Notes: generated from the letters alone by a model not told the origin. A DNA stretch of 64,000 nucleotides from Caedibacter sp052030685 (GCF_052030685.1 NZ_JBQAJM010000007.1:27907-91906); one strand, 5' to 3'; numbered from the stretch's first letter, positions 16,623 to 26,883 are shown. A program made the numbers and translations.

Positions 16623-19600
16623 TCATTTGCTAGGGTGATCGACCCTGTAAGTACTAGCAGTGAACTTATTGATCGCTACTATAAATACCCTTGATTTACG
16701 TCTTAATAACCAATTGCTGACTTTCTTTTTTGATACAAGAATATCATACTCTGCCTTTAAGTCCTTAAGTTCTATATCTATTAACGGAGAGTTTAGTCGA
16801 TATTCATCAATAGTAAGCTTCATATACTTCTGAGCCAAGCGCACAGCCATCATGTCCAAAGAATGTACATTATCGACAACCAAATACCATTGCTCACGAT
16901 TATCGAACCTAGCTATAGCATCGTTATAAACTGCCTCACCATTATCAGGAATAGAATCCTCCTTATTAGCATAACTACTACTATCTTTAGATTCTTTAAT
17001 ATCAACATTACTTTCGCTAATATTTGTAGTATACCTATTTTTTTCTGGTTCTAGGATAGTAGAAAATTGTTCACTATTATCCCTCGATGCTTTTTTGATT
17101 TTCGCTACTGGATCTCTCACATACTTCTCAGAGTAAGCTACTTTTAAAATTTCAATATTCTTATCTAGTCTAGCGGTTATCATTGTAACTCTGGCAATAT
17201 TCAGCAGATCCAATGGCGCGGTAACAGCAAAAAGAATACTGCTAACATCTGCATTAAACCCATTTCTAAACATGGATATTCCAGTCAACACTGTGGATGA
17301 CAGTCCTGCAAGAGCAGAAGTCACATCTAGTCCATAGTTCAACATACCTAATGCTAGCGATGTCCCACCAGTTTCTGGCGTTAGTAATATACCACAAACA
17401 CCTAGCAGTATTGACAATCCTGATGTGCTATACGACGCTATACTAATTGCATCATGCCCATTTGGATCAATATTCATAGTCGGCGAGCCATTAAATGCAG
17501 CAAACCGATTTAAATTCCGATCATCTCTGGAGATAAATTGCTTTAGCTCAGGAGAATAATAGCGCGATTGCATATAATAATTCCCACTCTCGCTATCGTA
17601 ATAAGCGCCACCATACTGATATGGGTTATCACTTAACGCAAATGACGCCTGTGTGCTTTGAGTGTGACTGTTTGCACTTAGCTTGTTCCCTGTCTTTAAA
17701 TCGATCTGCAGACCATAGTCATCTAAAAAGACACTGTTTGACTTCCCCGTATTGAGATTAAAATCAGCGGGAGAGTTTCTACCTGTAGAAAGCAATAACT
17801 GTTTCTCAATCTGACCGTTATCCTTATAGTAACGGATAAAATGCCCCAGATAACTAGCAGTGCTGTCACCTGATTTACTACTTTCTAGTTCACCACCATC
17901 ATAGTAATAGATGCCATTCGTTTGATTTCCTTTATAGATTCTTTGCCCTGAAGGATCATACGCATAATCTGTTTGCGTACCTTGTTCACTGACATAAGTC
18001 TTTAAACGATTCATGCTGTCATACATATAGATCAGCGCATTGTTAATATGCGTTAAATTACCATTATTATCATAGGCGTAGGTCTTGGTAATATTATTTG
18101 TCTTATCTAACTCCGTCTTCAACTGCCCCAGACGGCTCAAATCATAGCCATATTCGATATCTCTATGATTACTAATATCCTCAACCATATTGCCCAAAAT
18201 ATCATAACGATATTGATGTGTCAGTTGCGCTTGCGTCTCCTTTGCTATACTAACCCTGCTTTGCATTAACTGATCCAGCGCATTATAAGTGTAATTGGTT
18301 ACATTGTTTACGTTATCATCCGTACCATCTGCTGCAGAAACATTTTTTTGTATAATATTGTCATACGCATTATAGGTATTCTCCGTTGTGAGATAGATAT
18401 TACCATCTTTAAGATACTGGTTTTGTTGTTCTCGCCCTTCCTTATCATAACTAAATTGTTGGGTAATGCTCGTCGATGGATTGCTTGCAGTATAAGAAAT
18501 ACTTTTTGATAAGCCCGAAATCAACGGATTGTCTGCACTGTAATCATTATATGACAAGCTCACCGAATCGCCATAATTATTGCTTAGCGTCGTTAATCTC
18601 CCCATATCATAGACATAGTGAATTTTATTGTGATTAATTTCATGGTTTACCAAAAGACCCGTTGCAGGATCATATTCATCTGTCACTGTCTGTGATGGCA
18701 TATCTCCTGAGTAAGTCGCCTGAGTTACATGCCCCTGAAAATCATATTGGTAATCAATACTTCCATGAATGCCATGATCTGATAGATACTGAAGATGACT
18801 TATTTGCCCTGTGTGTTGATCATATCGACTGCTTAGTGATAACTCCAGTCTATTATCTGGCGTGTAATGCTCCACTTTGTAAGGCATCCCGGCAAGTCTG
18901 CCCTTATCTGAATCATTCTGATTAGCATAGGCATATTTTGTTACATTACCATTGTAATCCGTCTCCTGAGCAAGTCGTCCATCCTCATCATACTGATAAG
19001 CTTTACAAATCTTACCTTTGTCATAGCAGACGCCTGTTGCCTGACCCTGTATGTTAAAGTGCGTAATAGGAGAGCTAAAAAAGACCTCAGATGTATTTGC
19101 AGGATCAAATAACTGAGCCTGCATAATCTGATTACTAAAATCATCATAGCGATAGGTCACTTGACTATAAGGCTTATCTGCCAACGTCATACTTTGTTTT
19201 GTCAACCGACCTTGAGCGTCATAGCTATCGATTACTTTCTTTCTAACTTTAGCTGTATCCTCTGATTGCCCTATATAAAAACTTTTTTGCACTAACGTAT
19301 GACCTAATCCGTCAAAGCTCTGTGCAAACTTCTGCTTAAGCTGACCATTCGCGTAGCTTTTACGATAAATCTCCTTACCTAACCAGCTATAACTCTTTTG
19401 ATAAGTTGTTGCGTTAAGACTTGCCTGCTGCGTCATATAACATAGCGAGTCATCAAACCCTGGAACACTGCCACAAACCGCATTGTACGCATAATGCAGT
19501 GCGTTTTTGATTTTCCCTGTTTCATGATCGCCCCAATAACTTATCTGCCCAGCAGGGCGTAAAAACTCATCATAGCTATAAACCGTGTCATTACCAAAAC

Positions 19601-22109
19601 GATCTTGGCTTAAAACAGGCTGCCCAATCTGATAATCATAGCTTATTGCAGAAATCAGACTCCATGAACCAGCCCCTGCGGTTATAGGGTTCTGCACCGC
19701 TTTATTCAACATTTCTGTTTTAATAACATGTCCAGCCGTATCCAAATAACGCTTCTGGGCATTGCCTACACTATCTATCTGGATAATCGTATTCTGACGA
19801 TCGTCATAGTACCAACGATTGCTTAAGCCATTAGGTTTTGTTTCACGTAATTTTCGACCACTAACATCATATTGCATAGTCGTCATCAAGCCTGAGGGCT
19901 TAACCTCATTCAATACGGAATTATTAAAACCATCTGTCTTAATTGAGCCAAATACATATTTATCACTATAAGGGGAACTACTATAAGTAATAATATCTGG
20001 ATATTGTGAAGCATGAGCCTGCTGCAGGTAAAAGGAATAATACGTCAATGATTTATTATCAGCTTGAATTGTTTCCTGACATAGTAACCCGGGTGCTTTT
20101 ACATAATCATGCGTTGAAATATTCAGTGATTGATCTGTGGGAATACCCTCTGCAGAGCAATAATGATTTAGCGTACTGTACTGATAACCAATGGTTCTGT
20201 CGGTCGTTAAATCAGAAGATCCAAAACCACTTTTTTCTTCTTTTCTTACCAATAACCCATCGGCATTGGTATAATCCGTTTGCAAAACTCGTACCATTTG
20301 AGCGCCATCGTTTGTCGCCAAATAATCCTTCACTGTTTTGCGTTGCGGTAACAGATGATTATCACTGTCATAAACAGTGCTTTCCTCGTAAATCAGTTCT
20401 CCTGTTTTATTAGCAATACAATCATCACTCGTACAGGCTGTTGGCGCATATACCTTGGATGACGTAGTTTGATTATAATCATTATATGCTTTTTGTTGTA
20501 ATTGATAAAAAACAGGTTGACTTGCTTTATTATAGGTAATCGTTTCCGTTGTGATGGGTAACCTGAAATCACTTGGCAAAACCTTGCGTGATCCATAGCT
20601 CACAGGCGCGGGATAAATCAAACGCTGTTTCGACAAAAGATCACAACTCCCTCCACTATTGCAGCTTCTAGTAAGTGTTTCGATCGCATTACTTAGGTAG
20701 TTATAACGCTTGACTGTCTGTAAATCTCCATCAATAACTGTTCGACTATACATCACTTTATCCGGCTCACCAGTAGGATCCTCCATCATGGTATCCTCGC
20801 CAAACTTCAAACCGTTGTTATATGCTCCATGATACTGATAGGTTAATGTGTTTTGTTCCTTTGCATCTAACAACGACTCATGTGTCACCTTATTGACAAT
20901 GGGAACAGGTGAACCAATACGCGAACCATCCTCGTAATTAATTGTAATAGCCTTAAGCCATGTCGTAGCATTACCTGATAAGCCTTGCGATACACCCTGT
21001 GTTACCTGCTGAAGAAGATTGTCATAATTAGGATCGTATTTAAAAATCACATGGTTATATACCTCTGAAGCAGCATTTACAGCACTGTACTCTTTACCAA
21101 CTGTATTAGCAAAAGAATGTAGTGAACCGTCGTAATTGAGCTTTAACTGAGCCTGATAAGCATCACCGCTAGCGTTTTTCAAATAATGTATATTGATGTT
21201 ATTATGATCACAACTCAATTGAATCTCACCCAATGCATCTTTAATGCCAACTAATTTATTGTAGAGTGGATTTTTGACTTGAGATGCATAGATGTATTGA
21301 AGGCTGTGATATTGATTATATTTCTGATTATCCACATACCTGTCATCCGTCACTGCCACCGCCAGACCTTTGTCTGAGAAATAGATATGCTGACCCGTTT
21401 TGTAACGAATGACCCAGTGATAATTTACCGTTGTAAATGCATCTTTTTCAGCATTATAAATATGAAGATCGCCTGCTATTTTATCTAATTTATACAACGC
21501 ACTTGCCCCATAAACAAGGTTGCTTTTTATCAGTGTCTTGCCATCAGTCGAAATACTGCTGTAATTAGGATTATAATAAGTACCAGCCCCTTTGATATAG
21601 AGAACATACCGGTTCTCTTTCTGCAGAATAAAGGGAATATCACTAAAAAACATATGCTTTGGCAAACCTAATAAACGACCATCTCCTCCAAAATAAGAAA
21701 GATCAAAACCGGAGTCATAACTCATCGACGGTGACGATGCAGAAAACGCACTTACATTTGGCAAGGTGATGCTTGCTGACGCTGTCCCCGTTACCGGATT
21801 AACCGTAACATCAAAGGGGCTCGCAAATGCTTTTTTAGCTTCCGTATTACTGGCTGCCGCTTTCTTACCATCCGCATCACCACTTGCATTCAAGTTTACC
21901 TGCGATTGCTTGTGTTGCTTCTTTTGAGCAACAGATTCATCGTTAAGATCATTCATACGATGAGCATCAGCATGGCCTTTTGATAATAAGGTCACCTCAA
22001 CCTTATCATGCCTTACCGTCACCGCTGGCAAATTACTGACTGATGCAAAACACAACTGTGTAAATTGCAGGCCAGATAACATTACAACGGATATCACTTT
22101 TTTATTCAT
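16623..22109 (-). CDS. Secreted RHS/YD-repeat polymorphic protein
   Basis: An intact 1828-residue protein. A signal peptide (MNKKVISVVMLSGLQFTQLCFA) is followed by an SpvB/TcC-like start (VTGTASASITLPNVS near residue 115) and then many YD-type repeats (such as YDVSGRKLRETKPNGL and YDEDGRLAQETDYNGN). The RHS core ends with YYSPELKQFISRDD and IDPNGHDA (about 1548-1554). The last 274 residues are different: a hydrophobic glycine-rich module (about 1557-1640) and a charged region with no recognised toxin motif. RHS shells usually encapsulate a C-terminal effector. Two small secreted proteins lie just upstream; no immunity gene is seen downstream. Confidence 0.85.
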   Translation of the reverse strand: MNKKVISVVMLSGLQFTQLCFASVSNLPAVTVRHDKVEVTLLSKGHADAHRMNDLNDESVAQKKQHKQSQVNLNASGDADGKKAAASNTEAKKAFASPFDVTVNPVTGTASASITLPNVSAFSASSPSMSYDSGFDLSYFGGDGRLLGLPKHMFFSDIPFILQKENRYVLYIKGAGTYYNPNYSSISTDGKTLIKSNLVYGASALYKLDKIAGDLHIYNAEKDAFTTVNYHWVIRYKTGQHIYFSDKGLAVAVTDDRYVDNQKYNQYHSLQYIYASQVKNPLYNKLVGIKDALGEIQLSCDHNNINIHYLKNASGDAYQAQLKLNYDGSLHSFANTVGKEYSAVNAASEVYNHVIFKYDPNYDNLLQQVTQGVSQGLSGNATTWLKAITINYEDGSRIGSPVPIVNKVTHESLLDAKEQNTLTYQYHGAYNNGLKFGEDTMMEDPTGEPDKVMYSRTVIDGDLQTVKRYNYLSNAIETLTRSCNSGGSCDLLSKQRLIYPAPVSYGSRKVLPSDFRLPITTETITYNKASQPVFYQLQQKAYNDYNQTTSSKVYAPTACTSDDCIANKTGELIYEESTVYDSDNHLLPQRKTVKDYLATNDGAQMVRVLQTDYTNADGLLVRKEEKSGFGSSDLTTDRTIGYQYSTLNHYCSAEGIPTDQSLNISTHDYVKAPGLLCQETIQADNKSLTYYSFYLQQAHASQYPDIITYSSSPYSDKYVFGSIKTDGFNNSVLNEVKPSGLMTTMQYDVSGRKLRETKPNGLSNRWYYDDRQNTIIQIDSVGNAQKRYLDTAGHVIKTEMLNKAVQNPITAGAGSWSLISAISYDYQIGQPVLSQDRFGNDTVYSYDEFLRPAGQISYWGDHETGKIKNALHYAYNAVCGSVPGFDDSLCYMTQQASLNATTYQKSYSWLGKEIYRKSYANGQLKQKFAQSFDGLGHTLVQKSFYIGQSEDTAKVRKKVIDSYDAQGRLTKQSMTLADKPYSQVTYRYDDFSNQIMQAQLFDPANTSEVFFSSPITHFNIQGQATGVCYDKGKICKAYQYDEDGRLAQETDYNGNVTKYAYANQNDSDKGRLAGMPYKVEHYTPDNRLELSLSSRYDQHTGQISHLQYLSDHGIHGSIDYQYDFQGHVTQATYSGDMPSQTVTDEYDPATGLLVNHEINHNKIHYVYDMGRLTTLSNNYGDSVSLSYNDYSADNPLISGLSKSISYTASNPSTSITQQFSYDKEGREQQNQYLKDGNIYLTTENTYNAYDNIIQKNVSAADGTDDNVNNVTNYTYNALDQLMQSRVSIAKETQAQLTHQYRYDILGNMVEDISNHRDIEYGYDLSRLGQLKTELDKTNNITKTYAYDNNGNLTHINNALIYMYDSMNRLKTYVSEQGTQTDYAYDPSGQRIYKGNQTNGIYYYDGGELESSKSGDSTASYLGHFIRYYKDNGQIEKQLLLSTGRNSPADFNLNTGKSNSVFLDDYGLQIDLKTGNKLSANSHTQSTQASFALSDNPYQYGGAYYDSESGNYYMQSRYYSPELKQFISRDDRNLNRFAAFNGSPTMNIDPNGHDAISIASYSTSGLSILLGVCGILLTPETGGTSLALGMLNYGLDVTSALAGLSSTVLTGISMFRNGFNADVSSILFAVTAPLDLLNIARVTMITARLDKNIEILKVAYSEKYVRDPVAKIKKASRDNSEQFSTILEPEKNRYTTNISESNVDIKESKDSSSYANKEDSIPDNGEAVYNDAIARFDNREQWYLVVDNVHSLDMMAVRLAQKYMKLTIDEYRLNSPLIDIELKDLKAEYDILVSKKKVSNWLLRRKSRVFIVAINKFTASTYRVDHPSK

Positions 22110-22113
22110 ATCA

Positions 22114-22773
22114 CTATACCTCTAAACTCTGAGTATCAGCTACAGATACACTCTCTGCTGGTTTCGTCCAACCAAAATAAGATGTCCCTCTATCGTGCAA
22201 ATAAACTGTATAGGAAATATTCTCACCTGATCTACCGCTTCCTGGACAATCATTCCCCTGTGTATCTCCTTGTGATCTAATAATTCTTCCGGCGCTCTCA
22301 TCAGAATTAGTGTTATATAAAATATTGTCTGGTACATTAGCATTGCAGTGATTGTGTCCTGTCACACTTCTTATGTGAACTGGCACCTCAATCATATCAT
22401 GGTTAGCATCATCAAAAACACAGTCACCCTGGTCGTTATACTTACCAACCTGTGCCTGAACTAACTCATTAAAGGAATAACCAGAGGGAGGATACATAAA
22501 AGCTGTCATTGACTCACCTGGTTTGATTTCCTGATTTCGCTGAAATGGAATTGCCTTACCAGGTTCATCCTTTGCATTAACATAAGTAAAATGACCAAAA
22601 CACTTACTCATTGTATCATTTACAATTTCTACTGAGGCAGTTCGATATGGATCATAGTATGCATCATAAAACTGGTTATATATCCGGTGATAATCAACAG
22701 CAAATGTAATTGTAGGTAAAATATAAAAATTCATCAGCAATATCAGTTTAAGTATATAATGTAATTTTTTCAT
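22114..22773 (-). CDS. Secreted hypothetical protein upstream of the RHS gene
   Basis: A 219-residue protein with a signal peptide (cleavage near TFA/VDYHRI) and a beta-rich body: VEIVNDTMSKCF, then IKPGESMTAFMYPPSGYSF and VGKYNDQGDCVF, ending with a Ser/Val-rich tail. It has four or five cysteines and no membrane span after the signal. It starts 4 bp before the RHS gene, so the two are surely cotranscribed. It is related to the product encoded at 22916-23509 by order and spacing of these motifs. Family not recognised; a carbohydrate- or membrane-binding beta sandwich would fit (guess). Confidence 0.65.
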   Translation of the reverse strand: MKKLHYILKLILLMNFYILPTITFAVDYHRIYNQFYDAYYDPYRTASVEIVNDTMSKCFGHFTYVNAKDEPGKAIPFQRNQEIKPGESMTAFMYPPSGYSFNELVQAQVGKYNDQGDCVFDDANHDMIEVPVHIRSVTGHNHCNANVPDNILYNTNSDESAGRIIRSQGDTQGNDCPGSGRSGENISYTVYLHDRGTSYFGWTKPAESVSVADTQSLEV

Positions 22774-22915
22774 CGCTTTATCATCTCCATTAGCATCGTT
22801 AATTAATCATTTCGATATCTATTGATGTCGAGGTACTCCCATAATCATACCCATTTGGTAAATAGACCTGAAATGGTAGCTTAACTAATGAAGGATAAGC
22901 ATAAGCATACAGATC

Positions 22916-23509
22916 TTACTTCCATTCATTCCTCTGTTCACTATGATTCCAAGCAATTGGAAATGAATTGCCATCATCGTTACGTTCACTGTCATGGTAA
23001 TACTTTGTACCCAAAACGTACAATGTATTTCTAGAAGAAGCAGGGAAGTGCGCCAATATCGTCATTGACGGACGATATTGATATAACTGGTTTTCGTGAG
23101 AAGTTATACATTTGCCGCCGATATATTGACCAATTGCAATAACCATCACAAAACTATATGTATCCGATGGAAAGGTCAATGATAAAGCCCCCCCAGGCTT
23201 TAAGATTAACTTTGGATGACTTGCTGGCATATTGCTTTTAGTTAAATCCAAATAACGATTACCTGTATCACTATTCATCGGGCATTCTGAACTATCACAA
23301 ATAACATTTCCATTGGTAACATTACTGTCAGCAACGGTTGATCCAAAATTATAAAAACAGTAATTACTGGTTTTATTATGGAACCTAAAAGTAAAACCAC
23401 CTGCATAAGAAAGCGTGGATATCGAAAAGAAACCCACCATGAATAGAAATAATTTTAAAACTATACTGTTAGCTAACAACACATCATTATTATAAAAATA
23501 TTTTTGCAT
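22916..23509 (-). CDS. Secreted paralogue, cut by an in-frame TAA
   Basis: A secreted protein of about 197 residues if started at the ATG at 23509 (GGGGCAG just upstream); in-frame ATGs also lie upstream to 23617. The signal peptide ends near SYA/GGF. The body shares LKPGGALSL, YSFVMVIAIGQY and GGKCIT with the 22114-22773 protein. A TAA at 22916-22918 ends it after QRNEWK, but the same frame stays open for 38 more codons to 22799 and encodes a plausible last beta strands segment (LPFQVYLPNGYDYG), which matches the tail of its paralogue. It is therefore probably a recent nonsense mutation or a readthrough gene. Confidence 0.6.
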   Translation of the reverse strand: MQKYFYNNDVLLANSIVLKLFLFMVGFFSISTLSYAGGFTFRFHNKTSNYCFYNFGSTVADSNVTNGNVICDSSECPMNSDTGNRYLDLTKSNMPASHPKLILKPGGALSLTFPSDTYSFVMVIAIGQYIGGKCITSHENQLYQYRPSMTILAHFPASSRNTLYVLGTKYYHDSERNDDGNSFPIAWNHSEQRNEWK

Positions 23510-23734
23510 ATTCTGCCCCATAAAATTAGAATTGATAAAATAAGTTTTCATCTTCCTAAAAAAAGAAGATATAAGTAAATTACAGACATAACGACTGGAG
23601 CAATACGTGGAAACCACTTAACATCATCAATGGATGAATCGATGAACATAGCCAGTTTTTATTTAGTTGATGTCACGAAAAGTAATTTAATCCGCCAATA
23701 TTAATATTTATCATCACTTAATTTTAACTACTGC

Positions 23735-24988
23735 TCATGTTTGATAGGTTTCTTTTAAATAAAACTTAATCGTAAACCATGCAATTAATGACAATATCGG
23801 ATAAATTAATAACACCCAAAAATAAGGATTCTCTACAAACGAGGTACATAGACTCAATAATAGACCTACGAGAAACTGCATTATACCACCACTTACCGCG
23901 CCAAATAAATTTAATATCCCACCAACCAATCCAAAATTTTCTTGCGAGGCATCCTTGGCAATAACTAACACAAACCCTTGAATTGGCGCAATAAAACCTA
24001 ATAAAAACAGTCCTATAATCACCCAAAGCAAACTACTATCACCTAAATAGAAAGTAAATATAAAAGCAATAAACTGTAATAAAAAACCATAGGTCAATAT
24101 TGGCTTTCTTTGTTTTAGCCACTCTGAAACTATAGGCATTAAAATCGCACCGATAGCTAAACCCAGCCAAAACATGGAAAGCAAAAGACTAATCTCTACT
24201 TCAGCAATATGTCGTAATGACTTAAACGCAGGAATAAGCCAAAATCCAGCCAATGACGCCACTGGCGACCATGCCACAAAACCCGCAAAACCAAGCTGCA
24301 GGTGAAGCTTATTACACACTGCCTTCTTTGCAGCGTGCCAGAGATTCTGTGAATATCTTGGATGGAACTCCCTTGCTCCCCTGAGCATTTTGTCACTTTT
24401 GGGTAACGTCAAAAAGGTAACAACAAATAGCAAGCTTATCACTGCTAAAACAAATGCAATTTGTTGCCATGAATATATTTGAGTCAGGTAAGCAATAGGG
24501 GTTTGTCCTAAAATGGCACCTATGCCCACAAAAGCCTGCAATACACTAATTAGTAGTGAATGATATTTAATCGCTGTATATTGAGTTATCACACAAACGG
24601 CGCAAACAAATGCCATACTTGAACCAACGCCTATGAGTAACCTCGACATTAATAAACCCGAATAGGTGTTTATCAAAGACATAACCACAGCGCCTAATAA
24701 GCAGAAAACACTCATTACAATAGCAACATATCTTGCACCAAAGTAATCAATCATATGTCCGTCAGGAATCTGCAAACCAATGTAGCTGACAAAAAAAATT
24801 GCGCCTAGTGTGCCAAGCTGAACAAGACTTAAACCTAACTCAAATTGAATGGTAGGCAGCAAAGTACTGATAGAAATTTGCAATAAATAGTCAAAGCAGT
24901 AGTACAATAAAAAGACACTGACCACTAAGGTTAGTTTAATTGATTTAAACTGAGGTTTGCTTGCTTTTACCATAACGCCAATTGTCAC
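23735..24988 (-). CDS. MFS transporter
   Basis: A 417-residue major facilitator with about 12 hydrophobic segments in two halves. It resembles the anion/sugar-phosphate-like or nitrate-nitrite-like branch by eye (GLQIPDGHMIDYFGARY in the loop between helices 2 and 3), but the substrate is unknown. The start is uncertain: a GTG at 24988 is 2 bp from the preceding gene, and an ATG at 24973 is 15 nt later; AGGAG lies just before both. It is coupled with the MFS gene upstream. Confidence 0.8.
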   Translation of the reverse strand: MTIGVMVKASKPQFKSIKLTLVVSVFLLYYCFDYLLQISISTLLPTIQFELGLSLVQLGTLGAIFFVSYIGLQIPDGHMIDYFGARYVAIVMSVFCLLGAVVMSLINTYSGLLMSRLLIGVGSSMAFVCAVCVITQYTAIKYHSLLISVLQAFVGIGAILGQTPIAYLTQIYSWQQIAFVLAVISLLFVVTFLTLPKSDKMLRGAREFHPRYSQNLWHAAKKAVCNKLHLQLGFAGFVAWSPVASLAGFWLIPAFKSLRHIAEVEISLLLSMFWLGLAIGAILMPIVSEWLKQRKPILTYGFLLQFIAFIFTFYLGDSSLLWVIIGLFLLGFIAPIQGFVLVIAKDASQENFGLVGGILNLFGAVSGGIMQFLVGLLLSLCTSFVENPYFWVLLIYPILSLIAWFTIKFYLKETYQT

Positions 24989-24990
24989 TC

Positions 24991-26238
24991 CTAATAACTT
25001 AGTTTATAAGGTTTCACCCTGTGCGATGCGGTCAAAGCAAATACGCAGACAATCGCCATATAAATCGCAATTGAAACAGCGTTACCTGTTTTGCTATACA
25101 ACCATAAAGCTACCATAGGTATCGTACCGCCAAAAATTGCCTGCCCGAGGTTATAGCCTACTGCAGAGCCTGTTGCAATAATGCCTGACTTAAACATATC
25201 CATTAAGACTACCGGCAATAGCGCTGTTACAAACGAGGCAGCAAATGCAAACAAAATCTGCGCACTTAAAACAGATAGCATAGTGTTTTTTTGCAGCAGA
25301 AAAAACACCGGAAAAACCAATAACATAACTATCACTATACCTAGTCTGAACAGTTTTACGTAACAGTATTTTCTGGCTAAACAACCAATTAAGGGGAAGA
25401 GAAGGATAAGCAGCCCCAAGGCCATAAAATTAATTGTGTAAGAAAAACTCAATGGCAATTTAGCAAATTGCACACTATAGGTTGGGAAGTAACCTACCAA
25501 AATATAGTTGCACATTGCCATAACCGCAGTTAATAAAGTTGCTTTTATAATTGGTATTTTTGCTGTTTTAATGGCTAATAATGCAGGTCTTTGCTCTTTT
25601 TTTGCATTGGCAAAAACTGTAGATTCAGGCGTTTTTATTCTAAAATACAACACTGGCATGCCAAAGATAAATGACAATAAAAAAGGAATACGCCAACCAT
25701 ACTCATACATTTGTGACTGCGTAAACACCATACTCAATACATAAACCGTTGCGGCTGCGATTAGTACGCCTAAGAAGGCTGTCCCCATTGGCAAACTTGC
25801 TTTGAACGCTTTGTCTTTTCGTGTAGCGTGTTCAGCTAAAAAAACAGCAGACACGCTTAACTCACTACTCACACTAAATCCTTGAACCAATCTTAACAGC
25901 ATTAAAAATACAGCTGCCAAGACACCAATGTGCTCCGCCGTTGGTAAGCAACCAATCACAACCGCACAACTTGTCATTACAATAAGGGTTAGAATAAGCA
26001 CTTTTTTGCGCCCATATTTATCCGCCATAGCACCCATAACAAAAGCACCAATCGGACGAATAAAATAGCCACTCATAAAAACAAAAAAGGCTAACATCAA
26101 CGAGATCAAAGCACTCTTTGATGGAAAAAATAGCACTGCCAAAATTGGTGACAAGTACAAGTAAAGCGAGGACTCATACCACTCTAAAAGACTGCCAGAG
26201 ACCGCTGCAATTACCGGTAATTTTTTTGAATATGTCAT
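24991..26238 (-). CDS. MFS transporter, metabolite:H+ symporter type
   Basis: A 415-residue major facilitator of the MHS/ProP-like family: EWYESSLYLYLSPILA in helix 1, RPIGAFVMGAMADKYGRKK between helices 2 and 3, and RLVQGFSVSSELS in helix 4. Proteins of this family take up small organic acids, betaines or amino acids with protons; the substrate here is unknown. Its stop lies 2 bp from the next MFS gene, so both are one transcription unit. Two different MFS transporters in one operon suggest uptake and release of related compounds (inference). Confidence 0.82.
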   Translation of the reverse strand: MTYSKKLPVIAAVSGSLLEWYESSLYLYLSPILAVLFFPSKSALISLMLAFFVFMSGYFIRPIGAFVMGAMADKYGRKKVLILTLIVMTSCAVVIGCLPTAEHIGVLAAVFLMLLRLVQGFSVSSELSVSAVFLAEHATRKDKAFKASLPMGTAFLGVLIAAATVYVLSMVFTQSQMYEYGWRIPFLLSFIFGMPVLYFRIKTPESTVFANAKKEQRPALLAIKTAKIPIIKATLLTAVMAMCNYILVGYFPTYSVQFAKLPLSFSYTINFMALGLLILLFPLIGCLARKYCYVKLFRLGIVIVMLLVFPVFFLLQKNTMLSVLSAQILFAFAASFVTALLPVVLMDMFKSGIIATGSAVGYNLGQAIFGGTIPMVALWLYSKTGNAVSIAIYMAIVCVFALTASHRVKPYKLSY

Positions 26239-26328
26239 AGTAACATTTATTAATTCAATACGAAAACGCTGATTCTACCCTCAAATCACTTGAGTAAACA
26301 CGTGGAAAATACACTAAATATAAGGGGA

Positions 26329-26851
26329 TTAGATTGAATACAACGCTACTATTGCAAATATTAAGTTTAGAATAGCAAAAACCCATCCACTAATATATCC
26401 TCTGACTATAGTCGCACTGCCATAAATCATCAACATGACGCCTGCAACTAACATGAAGCTGTTTTTGGAAACTAATAAAGTTAAATAGCGTGCCAAGGTT
26501 AAGCGCTATAAATCCCATGCTAGCCATTATAAAATATACGTTTAATCTATATAGCTTAAACAAATAAATGACACCCCATAGGGATATTACGATACAAAAT
26601 CCCACAATTATAACTGCTGGGACATTGATAAGAATCAATAGTGAGATGACTAAAACAGCGCCATTTATTAAAATGAATGGTCTTTCTTTATCGTAAATTG
26701 CAGTACCCGTTAAAAAAATATTAGAAAAGACAAACAGAGCATTCTTAATGACAACGTTAATTACAGGCAATGCAATAATACTTAAAAAAAGACCCAAAAC
26801 CCCTAAAGCAATTATTAAATTGTGCTGCTTTTTAAATGCATGATGTTTCAT
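26329..26851 (-). pseudogene. Frameshifted membrane protein, HdeD/DUF308-like
   Basis: From the ATG at 26851 the frame encodes four or five membrane segments and then turns into non-membrane sequence (LHVSCRRHVDD), ending at 26390. The +1 frame from about 26505 stays open to a TAA at 26329-26331 and continues as a clean membrane protein: ARYLTLLVSKNSF, MLMIYGSATIVRGY, and AILNLIFAIVALYSI. One extra base around 26490-26510 explains this. The joined product would have about 173 residues and six spans, resembling HdeD/DUF308 proteins (acid stress, periplasm). That family call is by pattern only. Confidence 0.6.
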
Positions 26852-26883
26852 GATATATAACTTCTACACATAACACAGCTAGT

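Noticed and set aside
24991..26238. Reading the two neighbouring MFS genes as a broken single gene
   Set aside because: Each has a complete set of about 12 membrane segments and its own family motifs, so they are separate transporters.
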